A DNA stretch of 64,000 nucleotides from Enterobacter sp. BIGb0383 (GTDB lineage: Bacteria; Pseudomonadota; Gammaproteobacteria; Enterobacterales; Enterobacteriaceae), in NCBI RefSeq assembly GCF_003751845.1, contig NZ_RJKQ01000002.1:1240001-1304000 (forward strand), read 5' to 3'. Shown in pieces: positions 56,134 to 64,000 of the stretch. A model generated the notes under the pieces. That model made no database searches. It worked only from the letters and a program-made list of their open reading frames with translations, and had not been told where the DNA came from. Every line of letters begins with the position of its first letter. The first letter of the stretch is position 1. The position numbers were made by a program, and so were the translations under genes.

Positions 56134-56417
56134 TCACAAGCCAACCAGGCTTTCAAACGGGATTCCCAGTTGGGCGTGAAGACGGCGAATCATTGGTAAA
56201 GTCAGCGTCCGCGTTCCATGCGGAATTTAATGGCCTAAATCAGTGAAGGTGGTTCGATCGGATAGTGCTTTTTTTCATAATCTTCGATTAAGAGGCACAT
56301 CACCTCGAAATAGTCACCTTCCGGAGTTCCCACACCCGGTTCATTTTCGAACATCGGCTCGACCGCCCGGAGGGCCGCCTCATAGTCTTGTTCAGTTCGG
56401 ATAGGTTTAATGTTCAT
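56134..56417 (-). pseudogene. Broken HigA-type antitoxin gene
   Basis: The N-terminal part (MNIKPIRTEQDYEAALRAVE ... EKKHYPIEPPSLI, 56417-56235) matches the start of HigA-family antitoxins. After a TAG stop, a different frame from about 56214 to 56134 reads LTLPMIRRLHAQLGIPFESL, the family's C-terminal end. The central helix-turn-helix (about 45 residues) is missing and the frames differ, so an internal deletion has destroyed the DNA-binding antitoxin. The upstream toxin gene is also truncated. Confidence 0.75.
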
Positions 56418-56420
56418 CGT

Positions 56421-56500
56421 TCACTCCAGCTCAATCGTATCCGCATTTATGGCGTCATATTCCTTATGCGTTTCGAGGCAGACCTTCACGCCACCCGACT
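56421..56500 (-). pseudogene. C-terminal fragment of a HigB-type toxin
   Basis: Minus strand: VCLETHKEYDAINADTIELE then TGA at 56421, ending 3 bp before the higA-like ATG. The THKEYD...I pattern near the C-terminus is typical of HigB/RelE-superfamily toxins (ETHKEYD motif). Only about 25 residues remain; upstream the frame runs into the end of the HxlR-type gene, so the toxin is not functional. Confidence 0.65.
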
Positions 56501-56881
56501 CTCCCGCTCCTCACGCGTTGCCATCACTTCCGGCAGGTTCAGTTCAATCCAGTCCGCCAGCGCGGCCACTCTGTCGCTGATTTGCTCTCCGAGCGGCGTC
56601 AGGCTGTACTCTACATGCGGTGGCACCACCGGCCGGGAGACCCGGTTGACGAAACCATCCTGCTCTAGCGCCTGTAAGGACTGGGCCAGCATTTTTTCGC
56701 TAACGCCACCCATCTTGCGCCGCAGATCGCTGAAGCGGTGAGTGCCGTTACGCAGCGCCACCAGAATCAGCACGCCCCAGCGGCTGGTGACGTGCTTTAG
56801 CACCTCACGCGACGGGCATTCGGCGGCAAAGAGATTGCCATCGCGCAGCTGTTCACTCAGGGTCGGCGTTATTTTTTTCAT
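56486..56881 (-). CDS. ytfH: HxlR family transcriptional regulator YtfH
   Basis: A 131-residue winged-helix protein of the HxlR (DUF24) family, next to qorB as in E. coli. It contains CPSREVLKHVTSRWGVLILV with the single N-terminal cysteine that in relatives senses quinones or other electrophiles, then RFSDLRRKMGGVSEKMLAQS (recognition helices) and PHVEYSLTPLGEQ (wing). It is divergent from qorB with 78 bp between starts and probably represses it. Its C-terminus (MATREERESRVA) slightly exceeds the K-12 protein and runs into the higB remnant. Confidence 0.93.
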   Translation of the reverse strand: MKKITPTLSEQLRDGNLFAAECPSREVLKHVTSRWGVLILVALRNGTHRFSDLRRKMGGVSEKMLAQSLQALEQDGFVNRVSRPVVPPHVEYSLTPLGEQISDRVAALADWIELNLPEVMATREERESRVA

Positions 56882-56959
56882 ACTTACCTTTTTGTACGTA
56901 CTTACTAAAAGTTAGCTATGGTGATAGCGTAACACAACACTGACACGAAGGAGAATCCC

Positions 56960-57808
56960 ATGATCGCCATTACCGGTGCCACCGGCCAGCTTGGCCAGTT
57001 AACGCTTGAAGCGCTGTTGAATACCCATCCTGCCAGCCAGCTGGTCGCGATTGTTCGTAACCCGGCCAAAGCCGAGGAGTTTGCAAAGCGCGGCGTAAGC
57101 GTACGTCAGGCAGACTACACCGACCAGGCCGCCTTTACCGCTGCCCTTCAGGGCGTGGATAAACTGCTGCTGGTCTCCTCCAGCGAAGTTGGCCAGCGTG
57201 CGGTTCAACACCGCAACGTCATTAACGCGGCCAAAGCGGCCGGGGTGAAATTTATCGCCTATACCAGCCTGCTGCACGCGGACAAATCCCCGCTGGGCCT
57301 GCACGTTGAGCATGTCGAAACGGAAAAAATGCTCGCCGAATCCGGCATTCCTTACGCTCTGCTGCGTAACGGCTGGTACAGCGAAAACTATCTCGCCAGC
57401 GCCCCGGCGGCCCTGGAGCACGGCGTCTTTATCGGTGCCGCAGGCGAAGGCAAAATTGCCTCTGCCACCCGCGCGGACTATGCCGCCGCAGCCGCCCGCG
57501 TGATCGGCGAAGACGGACATGCCGGGAAAGTCTACGAACTGGCGGGCGATACCAGCTATACCCTGGCAGAACTGGCGGCCGAGCTGAGCAAACAGAGCGA
57601 TAAGAAAGTGGTTTACCAGAACCTGAGCGAAGCGGATTACGCCGCCGCGCTGAAAGGCTTTGGCCTGCCGGCAGGACTAGCAGAGATGCTGGCCGACTCG
57701 GATACCGGCGCCAGCAAAGGCGGCCTGTTTGACGACAGCCACACCCTGAGCAAACTGACCGGACGCCCGACCACGCCGATTGCTGAGAGCGTGAAAACCG
57801 TTCTGTAA
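56960..57808 (+). CDS. qorB: NAD(P)H:quinone oxidoreductase 2 (QorB)
   Basis: A 282-residue atypical short-chain dehydrogenase/NmrA-like protein that reduces quinones with NADPH. The nucleotide-binding motif GATGQLGQL is at residues 6-14; VRQADYTDQAAFTAALQGVD and AYTSLLHADKSPLGLHVEHV follow, and the C-terminal half binds substrate. The start at 56960 follows GAAGGAGAATCCC. It is divergent from the putative redox-sensing repressor gene ytfH. Length is close to E. coli QorB (286). Confidence 0.95.
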   Translation: MIAITGATGQLGQLTLEALLNTHPASQLVAIVRNPAKAEEFAKRGVSVRQADYTDQAAFTAALQGVDKLLLVSSSEVGQRAVQHRNVINAAKAAGVKFIAYTSLLHADKSPLGLHVEHVETEKMLAESGIPYALLRNGWYSENYLASAPAALEHGVFIGAAGEGKIASATRADYAAAAARVIGEDGHAGKVYELAGDTSYTLAELAAELSKQSDKKVVYQNLSEADYAAALKGFGLPAGLAEMLADSDTGASKGGLFDDSHTLSKLTGRPTTPIAESVKTVL

Positions 57809-57890
57809 CGGTTAACGTCTGGTTAATTTTTATAGCATCCCCGCGGGCCATCCCTAATAATAAGGACATGGCCCCAGGGGAGAATGGCAA

Positions 57891-58718
57891 GTGCAAGGCG
57901 TTCCGGAACAGTTTAGCGATGAGAGAGACAGCGCCCGCTTTCGCCATCTGGCGCAGGTGCCTGGCCTTGAGCTGTATCACGCCCATATCGCCAACTACGC
58001 CTTTGAACCCCATACCCACGAAGCCTTCGGCATCGGCTCTATCGAGCTGGGCGCGGAGCGTTTTCGCTATCGCGGTGCCCAACACGTTGCCCCAGTCCAC
58101 TCCGTTGTCACCATGAATCCTGACGAGCTGCATACGGGCGAGGCGGAGACCACCGACGGCTGGCGCTATCGGATGATCTACCTGGAGCCGGACCTGCTTG
58201 AAGAGATTACCGGTATCCGCCACTGGTGGTTTAGCGACGTGGTCCACTACGATCCCCAACGCTCACGCAGACTCTGCCAGCTGAACCACCAGCTGTGGGC
58301 AGAAGAGGATCCGCTGGCGCAGAAAGGCGTGCTGCTGGATCTGATCGACGCTTTCCGGCCCTTTGCCCGCCATGCGCCTGCGGGGCAACAGCGGGAATCC
58401 CACCGTTTCGATCGGGTCCGCGATTACCTGCACGACAACTATATGCGCCCGGTCACCCTTGATGAGCTGGCAAACGTGGCGGCCCTCAGCCCCTGGCATT
58501 TCCAGCGCCAGTTTAAGGCCCACTATCACGTCACGCCCCACCAGATGCTGATGGCCATCCGCCTGTGGCGCGCCAAAAACTTCCTTACTGCCGGTCTGCC
58601 CGCAGCGGACGTCGCCGCCCTGACGGGCCTGACGGATCAGTCCCATCTGACCCGCGCCTTTACCCACCGCTATGGCATTACGCCCGTGCGCTACCAGAAG
58701 CAGGTTGCGCGCCGGTAA
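57891..58718 (+). CDS. AraC family transcriptional regulator
   Basis: A 275-residue regulator with an N-terminal AraC-like cupin domain (HAHIANYAFEPHTHEAFGIG and VHSVVTMNPDELHTGEA) and a C-terminal pair of helix-turn-helix motifs (LANVAALSPWHFQRQFKAHY; VAALTGLTDQSHLTRAFTHR). It is of the type often found before amino-acid or metabolite exporters. The start is GTG at 57891 (preceded by GGGGAGAATGGCAA). ytfF, a DMT-type exporter gene, begins 75 bp downstream in the same direction, so YtfF is its likely target. Not in the K-12 locus. Confidence 0.88.
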   Translation: MQGVPEQFSDERDSARFRHLAQVPGLELYHAHIANYAFEPHTHEAFGIGSIELGAERFRYRGAQHVAPVHSVVTMNPDELHTGEAETTDGWRYRMIYLEPDLLEEITGIRHWWFSDVVHYDPQRSRRLCQLNHQLWAEEDPLAQKGVLLDLIDAFRPFARHAPAGQQRESHRFDRVRDYLHDNYMRPVTLDELANVAALSPWHFQRQFKAHYHVTPHQMLMAIRLWRAKNFLTAGLPAADVAALTGLTDQSHLTRAFTHRYGITPVRYQKQVARR

Positions 58719-58793
58719 TGCGCAAGTTCATACAATATTTCACGCAGTTCGACCGCTACACTTGCTGCGACATAATGGTTTGCGGGTAAAAAG

Positions 58794-59765
58794 ATGATAA
58801 GTGGTGTGCTGTATGCCCTCCTGGCAGGGCTGATGTGGGGATTAATTTTTGTCGGACCGCTGCTGGTCCCGGAGTATCCGGCGGTACTGCAGTCGATGGG
58901 CCGCTATCTGGCGCTGGGATTGATCGCCGTGCCCCTGGCGTGGCTGGGCCGTACGCGCCTGAAACAGCTTACCCGCCGGGACTGGGGAAGCGCCCTGCTA
59001 CTGACCCTGATGGGCAATCTGATCTATTACGCCTGCCTTGCCAGCGCCATCCAGCGTACCGGCGCACCCGTTTCGACCATGATTATCGGTACCCTGCCGG
59101 TGGTGATCCCCATTTTCGCCAACCTCCTCTATAGCCAGCGCGACGGCAGGCTGCCCTGGGGTAAACTCTTCCCTTCCCTGCTGCTGATTGGCGGCGGTCT
59201 GGCCTGCGTGAATATCGCCGAGCTGCGCAGCGGGGAAACTGAGATGAGCGGCTGGGGCTACATTATCGGTATCGGTCTGGCGCTAACGTCGGTGGTGTGC
59301 TGGGCCTGGTATGCGCTGCGCAATGCGCGCTGGCTGCGGGAAAACCCGGATAAAAACCCAATGATGTGGGCGACCGCCCAGGCGCTGGTGACGCTGCCCG
59401 TTTCTCTGCTGGGATACGTTGTCGCCTGCCTGTGGCTCGATCAACAGCAGCCTGACTTTGCCCTGCCCTTCGGCCCACGTCCGACGTTCTTTATCGCCCT
59501 GATGGTGGCTATCGCCGTGCTCTGCTCCTGGGTGGGTGCTCTGTGCTGGAACATTGCCAGTCAGCGTCTGCCGACGGTGATCCTCGGGCCGCTGATTGTC
59601 TTCGAAACCCTGGCCGGGCTGCTCTATACCTTTGTGCTGCGACAAAGCCTGCCGCCGGTGTTAACCGCGGGTGGCATTCTTCTGCTGGTGATGGGCGTGG
59701 TACTGGCGGTACGGGCGAAACCGGAAAAACCGGGGCTGACCCCGGTTGATGTGACCTCTTCCTGA
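58794..59765 (+). CDS. ytfF: DMT (EamA) family transporter YtfF
   Basis: A 323-residue inner-membrane protein with ten predicted spans in two EamA repeats (first from MISGVLYALLAGLMWGLIFV, second from about residue 150, SGWGYIIGIGLALTSVVCWA). Such carriers export metabolites; the substrate of YtfF is unknown. Synteny with K-12 (qorB-ytfF-ytfE) gives the symbol. The start at 58794 has a weak GGTAAAAAG site. It is preceded by an AraC-type regulator gene that may control it and followed by a convergent chemoreceptor gene. Confidence 0.92.
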   Translation: MISGVLYALLAGLMWGLIFVGPLLVPEYPAVLQSMGRYLALGLIAVPLAWLGRTRLKQLTRRDWGSALLLTLMGNLIYYACLASAIQRTGAPVSTMIIGTLPVVIPIFANLLYSQRDGRLPWGKLFPSLLLIGGGLACVNIAELRSGETEMSGWGYIIGIGLALTSVVCWAWYALRNARWLRENPDKNPMMWATAQALVTLPVSLLGYVVACLWLDQQQPDFALPFGPRPTFFIALMVAIAVLCSWVGALCWNIASQRLPTVILGPLIVFETLAGLLYTFVLRQSLPPVLTAGGILLLVMGVVLAVRAKPEKPGLTPVDVTSS

Positions 59766-59795
59766 ATCAACCCGGCCTGGCGGCCGGGTCAGCTA

Positions 59796-61457
59796 TCAGA
59801 AGGTTTCCCAGTTGCCGTCAGTTGCAGCAGCGGCCGCAGGCTGAAGCGCAGGGGATTTTTTACCCGGCGCTTTATACGCAGGGGTCGGTGCGTTCTGGCG
59901 ACGGACGATTTTAAACACCGCCACCGTCTGGTTCAGACGCGCGGCCTGTTCTTCCAGCGCAGCAGCAGCCGTTGCAGACTCTTCCACCAGGGAGGCGTTC
60001 TGCTGGGTGACGCGATCCATCTCGGAAACCGCCAGGCCAATCTGGTCGATACCGCGGCTCTGCTCATCAGATGCAGACGCAATCTCACCCATAATGTCGG
60101 TCACTTTGGTTACCGCACCCACGATCTCCGCCATCGTCTTACCGGCTTCGTCCACCAGGGCAGAACCCGCTTCAACACGGTTACTGGAGTCTTCGATCAG
60201 ACCTTTAATCTCTTTCGCCGCCTGAGCGCTACGCTGCGCCAGGGTGCGGACTTCACCGGCAACAACCGCAAAGCCACGACCTTGCTCACCGGCACGCGCC
60301 GCTTCTACCGCTGCATTCAGTGCCAGAATGTTGGTCTGGAAGGCAATACCGTCGATCACGTTGGTGATCTGGGCAATTTTGCTGGAGCTGGTGGCGATCT
60401 CGTTCATCGTACGCACCACGCCATCCACCACATTCCCGCCTTTCTGCGCGGTTTCTGAGGCGTTACGCGCAAGGCCAGTCGCCTGACGGGCGTTGTCGGC
60501 ATTCTGTTTCACCGTCGCAGTCAACTGTTCCATGCTGGCTGCGGTCTCTTCCAGAGAGGCGGCCTGCTGTTCGGTACGGGAGGAGAGGTCGTTACTACCC
60601 GCAGAGATTTCGCCTGCGCCGGTGTAAATGGTATCGGCTCCGTCGCGTACCACACCAACCGTCTGCGCCAGCGACTGCTGCATGTCGCGCACGTCGCGGG
60701 CCAGCATCGCCATTTCATTTTTGCCTTCGGCATCGATAGCGTGGGTCAGATCGCCCGCTGCGATGGTGCGGATATGGGCCATCACCTGATGCAACGGCTT
60801 CAGCAGCACACGCTGCATCGCTACCCAGCTCATCACGATAGAGGCCACGACCACCACCATAATCACTATCAGGATCCACAGAATGCGCTGATAGTTGCTG
60901 TCATTTTCCTGCACGCCTTTGCTGGCCAGCTCGGCCTGCTTGCCACGCCATTCGAGATAAACTTTCTGCATCGCATTCTGTTTTTTCTCGGCGTTCTGCT
61001 TAAACATATCTTCCAGATTACCCGCCGTCAGCAGGCGGTTCATTTCCGCCAGCGTTGAAGAGTAGATTCCATACTGCTCTTCCAGCTGAGCGGCCAGCGC
61101 CTCGTCCAGGCCAGGGGTATTCGGCAGAGCACGGTATTTGTCAAAATGCTCTTTGGCCTGCACCAGCAGGTTGTCGGCGATTTTTGACAGTTCGCTCAAC
61201 TCGCCGCCGTTAATCTGGCTGGCAGCGCTGCTCTGCAGACGCAGCATCCCGCGGTTCAGGGTCACGCGAGCCTGGTTAAGGCTAATCCATGCGTCGGTAA
61301 ATTCAGCCACGTTCAGACTGGAGACCTGGGAGACGTTGAAGTTCTCTTTATCTTTATTCAGCGCGCTAATAAATACGCCGGCCGAAATCAGTTGCATGGT
61401 GCCCAGAACGAGTAACACTACAATAAGCAGTGTTATTACTTTTATACGTTTAAACAT
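59796..61457 (-). CDS. Methyl-accepting chemotaxis protein with NWETF tail (Tsr-like)
   Basis: A 553-residue Tsr-type chemoreceptor. TM1 ([20 protein letters not shown]) is followed by a roughly 150-residue periplasmic four-helix domain, TM2 near residues 190-212 ([20 protein letters not shown]), HAMP, and a signalling domain with [20 protein letters not shown] and [20 protein letters not shown]. The C-terminal NWETF pentapeptide tethers CheR and CheB, so it is a high-abundance-type receptor that can also help the two tailless receptors in this window. The start at 61457 ([11 protein letters not shown]) matches the Tsr style; the 61571 extension is rejected. A FliA promoter lies upstream. The ligand is unknown. 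Confidence 0.95.
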   Translation of the reverse strand: MFKRIKVITLLIVVLLVLGTMQLISAGVFISALNKDKENFNVSQVSSLNVAEFTDAWISLNQARVTLNRGMLRLQSSAASQINGGELSELSKIADNLLVQAKEHFDKYRALPNTPGLDEALAAQLEEQYGIYSSTLAEMNRLLTAGNLEDMFKQNAEKKQNAMQKVYLEWRGKQAELASKGVQENDSNYQRILWILIVIMVVVVASIVMSWVAMQRVLLKPLHQVMAHIRTIAAGDLTHAIDAEGKNEMAMLARDVRDMQQSLAQTVGVVRDGADTIYTGAGEISAGSNDLSSRTEQQAASLEETAASMEQLTATVKQNADNARQATGLARNASETAQKGGNVVDGVVRTMNEIATSSSKIAQITNVIDGIAFQTNILALNAAVEAARAGEQGRGFAVVAGEVRTLAQRSAQAAKEIKGLIEDSSNRVEAGSALVDEAGKTMAEIVGAVTKVTDIMGEIASASDEQSRGIDQIGLAVSEMDRVTQQNASLVEESATAAAALEEQAARLNQTVAVFKIVRRQNAPTPAYKAPGKKSPALQPAAAAATDGNWETF

Positions 61458-61501
61458 CGGAAACCTTTTTATGTTTTGCAGGATATTGTCTAGCCGACAG
61501 T

Positions 61502-61528
61502 CTATCGGCAGTAAAAACAGGTTATTTA
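61502..61528 (-). promoter_or_regulatory. Sigma-28 (FliA) promoter of the third chemoreceptor
   Basis: Minus strand: TAAATAAC - 11 nt - GCCGATAG. The -10 half GCCGATA is perfect and the -35 TAAA is present. It lies 45 bp upstream of the chemoreceptor start. Confidence 0.75.
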
Positions 61529-61658
61529 ATGCGGAAAATGCCCGGCACCGGTGTTTTCCTGAAATTTCCAATCGTATTCAGTAAGTTAATGCTGAAAGTT
61601 TTTTTGTGACACACCTCACAGAAAACCGCCACCTCAAAAGGGTTATCGCCTTTTTTAA

Positions 61659-61681
61659 AAGATGTATTTATAATGCATCTT
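61659..61681 (+). promoter_or_regulatory. NsrR box upstream of ytfE
   Basis: AAGATGTATTT - A - TAATGCATCTT, an 11-1-11 imperfect palindrome very close to the NsrR consensus, ends 27 bp before ytfE. The E. coli ytfE promoter is a known NsrR target relieved by nitric oxide. Confidence 0.85.
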
Positions 61682-61708
61682 ATACATTTCATCTGTGAGG
61701 CTTCCACC

Positions 61709-62374
61709 ATGACTTTCCAGGATAAACCCTTAGGCGAACTGGCCCTGTCCATCCCGCGTGCATCGGCCCTGTTTCGTAAATACGATATGGATTACTGCTG
61801 CGGCGGCAGACAGACTCTGGCACGTGCGGCCGAGCGCTGCGGTGCTAACGTTGAAGAGATCGAGGCAGAGCTGGCGAAGCTGTCTCAGCAGCCGCTGGAA
61901 AAAGACTGGCGCGTCGCACCACTGGCAGAAATCATCGACCATATCGTGGTGCGCTACCACGATCGCCACCGCGAACAGCTCCCGGAGCTGATCCTGCAGG
62001 CTACCAAAGTTGAACGCGTTCACGCCGCGAAAGAGAGCGTTCCGCGCGGGCTGACCAAATACCTGACCATGCTGCACGATGAACTGAGCAGCCATATGAT
62101 GAAAGAGGAACGGATCCTGTTCCCGATGATCAAACAGGGTATGGGCAGCCAGGCCGGAGGCCCGGTCAGCGTGATGGAGAGCGAACACGATGAAGCCGGT
62201 GAGCTGCTGGAAGTGATCAAGCACACCACCAATAACGTGACGCCGCCGGACGATGCCTGCACCACCTGGAGAGCGTTATATAACGGGATTAACGAGCTGA
62301 TTGACGACCTGATGGAGCATATCAGCCTGGAGAATAACAACCTGTTCCCGCGCGCGCTGGCCGGGGAACGCTAA
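61709..62374 (+). CDS. ytfE: Iron-sulfur cluster repair protein YtfE (RIC)
   Basis: A 221-residue di-iron protein that repairs iron-sulfur clusters damaged by nitric oxide or peroxide. The N-terminal ScdA_N domain carries [13 protein letters not shown] (Cys30-Cys31). The C-terminal hemerythrin-like four-helix bundle supplies the iron ligands ([46 protein letters not shown]). The start at 61709 ([11 protein letters not shown]) is preferred over 61673, which lies in the NsrR box. A bidirectional hairpin separates it from convergent cycA. Confidence 0.97.
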   Translation: MTFQDKPLGELALSIPRASALFRKYDMDYCCGGRQTLARAAERCGANVEEIEAELAKLSQQPLEKDWRVAPLAEIIDHIVVRYHDRHREQLPELILQATKVERVHAAKESVPRGLTKYLTMLHDELSSHMMKEERILFPMIKQGMGSQAGGPVSVMESEHDEAGELLEVIKHTTNNVTPPDDACTTWRALYNGINELIDDLMEHISLENNNLFPRALAGER

Positions 62375-62382
62375 GAAGTGAC

Positions 62383-62405
62383 GGCCCTCTCCGTCGGAGA
62401 GGGCC
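62383..62405. terminator. Hairpin between convergent ytfE and cycA
   Basis: GGCCCTCTCC and GGAGAGGGCC are perfect 10-bp arms around GTC. There is no strong T-tract on the plus strand. Confidence 0.7.
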
Positions 62406-62412
62406 AAAATGC

Positions 62413-63825
62413 TTACTTTTTCAGTCCTGCCAGTCGTTTCTTACCCATCATCCACCAGCCTGCACCCAGCACCACAAACCACAGCGGCGTGACGATCAGC
62501 GCCTGACGGGTGTCATCTTCCAGCGTCAGCAGCACCAGGACGAAGACAAAGAATGCCATGCAGACCCAGCACATCAGCTTGCCCAGCGGCATCTTGTAGA
62601 TGGACTGCGCGTGCAGCTGCGGGCGCTGTTTACGGTAGACCAGGTACGAGCAGAGAATAATGGTCCAGACAAACATAAACAGGATCGCAGAGACCGTGGT
62701 GATCATGGTGAAGGCCGCAATCACGCTCGGATTAACGTAGAGCAGCACCACGCCGCCCAGCAGGCAGATACAGGAGAAGGTCAGTCCCTTCGCCGGTACG
62801 GCGCGCTTAGAGAGCTTCGCAAAGCTTTTCGGCGCCATGCCGTCCTGCGCCAGACCAAACAGCATACGGCTGGTAGAGAACACCCCGCTGTTGGCGGAAG
62901 AGGCCGCTGAGGTCAGCACCACAAAGTTGATAATACTGGCCGCTGCCGGCAGGCCCACCAGCACAAAGAGCTCCACAAACGGGCTCTTATCCGGCACTAC
63001 CGAGCTCCACGGTGTCACTGACATAATGATAATCAGCGAGAAGACGTAGAACATAATGATGCGGATCGGAATCGAGTTAATCGCACGCGGCAGGGATTTC
63101 TCCGGATCTTTAGTTTCCGCCGCGGTGGTCCCGACCAGCTCGATGCCCACAAAGGCAAAGACCGCAATCTGGAAACCGGCAAAGAAGCCGCTAATGCCTT
63201 TCGGGAACCAGCCGCCTTCGTTCCACAGGTGGGTAAAGGAAGCTTCAACCCCGGTCGGCGACTGGAAGTGCATCAGTATCATTACCAGCCCGACAACGAT
63301 CAGCCCGACGATGGCGACGATTTTGATCATCGCAAACCAGAATTCCATCTCGCCGAACATCTTCACGGTGGCGAGGTTCAGCCCCAGCAGCAGTAAAATG
63401 ACCGCCAGCGAAGCCACCCAGTCCGAGAGGCCGGGGAACCAGAACTGGGCGTAGGCGGTGATCGCCACCACGTCGGCCATGCCGGTCACCACCCAGCAGA
63501 ACCAGTAGGTCCAGCCGGTGAAATAGCCCGCCCAGGGACCGAGAAGATCCGCGGCAAAGTCGCTAAAGGATTTGTACTCGAGGTTCGACAGCAGCAGCTC
63601 GCCCATCGCACGCATCACGAAGAAGAGCATAAAGCCGATGATCATATAGACAAAAATGATCGACGGGCCGGCCAGGCTGATGGTTTTCCCGGACCCCATA
63701 AATAACCCGGTCCCGATAGCCCCGCCGATGGCGATAAGTTGAATATGACGATTTGTTAGGTTTCGCCGCAGCGACTGTTCGACCGGCGCCTGTTCTTCGG
63801 CTGCGGCCTTGATCTGATCTACCAT
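62413..63825 (-). CDS. cycA: D-serine/D-alanine/glycine:H+ symporter
   Basis: A 470-residue amino-acid permease (APC superfamily) that imports glycine, D-alanine, D-serine and D-cycloserine by proton symport. About twelve membrane spans are visible, with the family motif IGGAIGTGLFMGSGKTISLA near residue 33 and FVGIELVGTTAAETKDPEKS in the middle. Length and sequence match E. coli CycA; the C-terminus is LAGLKK. The start at 63825 (MVDQIKAAAEEQ) follows AGGAAAAAAAT. In E. coli the message is repressed by the sRNA GcvB; such sites were not assessed here. Only 175 bp of upstream DNA remain in the window, with no gene. Confidence 0.98.
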   Translation of the reverse strand: MVDQIKAAAEEQAPVEQSLRRNLTNRHIQLIAIGGAIGTGLFMGSGKTISLAGPSIIFVYMIIGFMLFFVMRAMGELLLSNLEYKSFSDFAADLLGPWAGYFTGWTYWFCWVVTGMADVVAITAYAQFWFPGLSDWVASLAVILLLLGLNLATVKMFGEMEFWFAMIKIVAIVGLIVVGLVMILMHFQSPTGVEASFTHLWNEGGWFPKGISGFFAGFQIAVFAFVGIELVGTTAAETKDPEKSLPRAINSIPIRIIMFYVFSLIIIMSVTPWSSVVPDKSPFVELFVLVGLPAAASIINFVVLTSAASSANSGVFSTSRMLFGLAQDGMAPKSFAKLSKRAVPAKGLTFSCICLLGGVVLLYVNPSVIAAFTMITTVSAILFMFVWTIILCSYLVYRKQRPQLHAQSIYKMPLGKLMCWVCMAFFVFVLVLLTLEDDTRQALIVTPLWFVVLGAGWWMMGKKRLAGLKK

Positions 63826-64000
63826 GATTTTTTTCCTGTACCTGTCTGTGTTGTGTTCAGGCTCTGATGGCCTTTCTATAAATAACTCGTCGATATTAGG
63901 TAAGAACCGGCGGGATGAATACTTAGATTTGAGGGCGGTTGTTAATAATTTGTTTAAATTGAGTGTTTAATCACTTCTCTGGCGCAAAACAGCTCACAAA

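Overview
This window is a segment of an enterobacterial chromosome (Enterobacter/Leclercia/Lelliottia-like; the species cannot be fixed from the sequence alone). The backbone follows the E. coli K-12 order from rraB-argI to cycA: rraB, argI, tabA, pyrL-pyrB-pyrI-ridA, mgtA (with mgtL leader), treR-treB-treC, nrdD-nrdG, cybC, pmbA, darP(yjgA), mpl, fbp, yjfF-ytfT-ytfR-ytfQ, ppa, ytfP-tamB-tamA, msrA, ytfL, ytfK, ytfJ, cysQ, cpdB, ytfH, qorB, ytfF, ytfE, cycA. Most of these are near identical in length and motif to the K-12 proteins, so the calls are secure.

Region by region: 1-4320 is arginine and pyrimidine biosynthesis, with ARG boxes before argI and a UTP-sensitive attenuator before pyrB. 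4322-7300 is the Mg2+ importer mgtA with a PhoP box, a 16-codon mgtL leader peptide and alternative leader stems. 7349-11551 is trehalose uptake and cleavage under TreR. 11648-11899 is an orphan C-terminal piece of an Rpn nuclease. 12373-14975 is the anaerobic ribonucleotide reductase with a NrdR box pair and two DnaA boxes. 15014-25514 is accessory DNA between nrdG and cybC. It carries a Frm2-like nitroreductase, an orphan Ser/Asn-rich protein, a nine-gene operon (16616-24055) and an AraC/SnoaL-like pair.

The nine-gene operon is the most interesting item. It encodes a PRD-domain protein, a glycine-rich 'SFCGS' protein, three DUF families (4312, 4311, 4310; two are membrane proteins), an amidohydrolase, a PLP enzyme like D-glucosaminate-6-phosphate ammonia-lyase, a 2-dehydro-3-deoxy-phosphogluconate-type aldolase, and a PRD/EIIB/EIIA regulator. 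It looks like a complete uptake-and-catabolism system for an unknown (acylated?) amino-sugar acid with an uncharacterised transporter.

From 25553 to the end the K-12 backbone resumes, with accessory genes placed at several junctions. A DUF2569 protein and a chemoreceptor follow fbp. A molybdenum-type locus (ModE-like operator, DUF364/DUF4213, MOSC, broken FecCD permease) and a second chemoreceptor follow ppa. A compound palindrome, two small divergent genes with repeated operators and an exported protein lie between msrA and ytfL. A decayed HigBA module follows cpdB, an AraC regulator precedes ytfF, and a third chemoreceptor with an NWETF tail follows ytfF. All three chemoreceptors have sigma-28 (FliA)-type promoters, tying them to the flagellar regulon. 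No rRNA, tRNA, CRISPR array or complete insertion sequence was seen.
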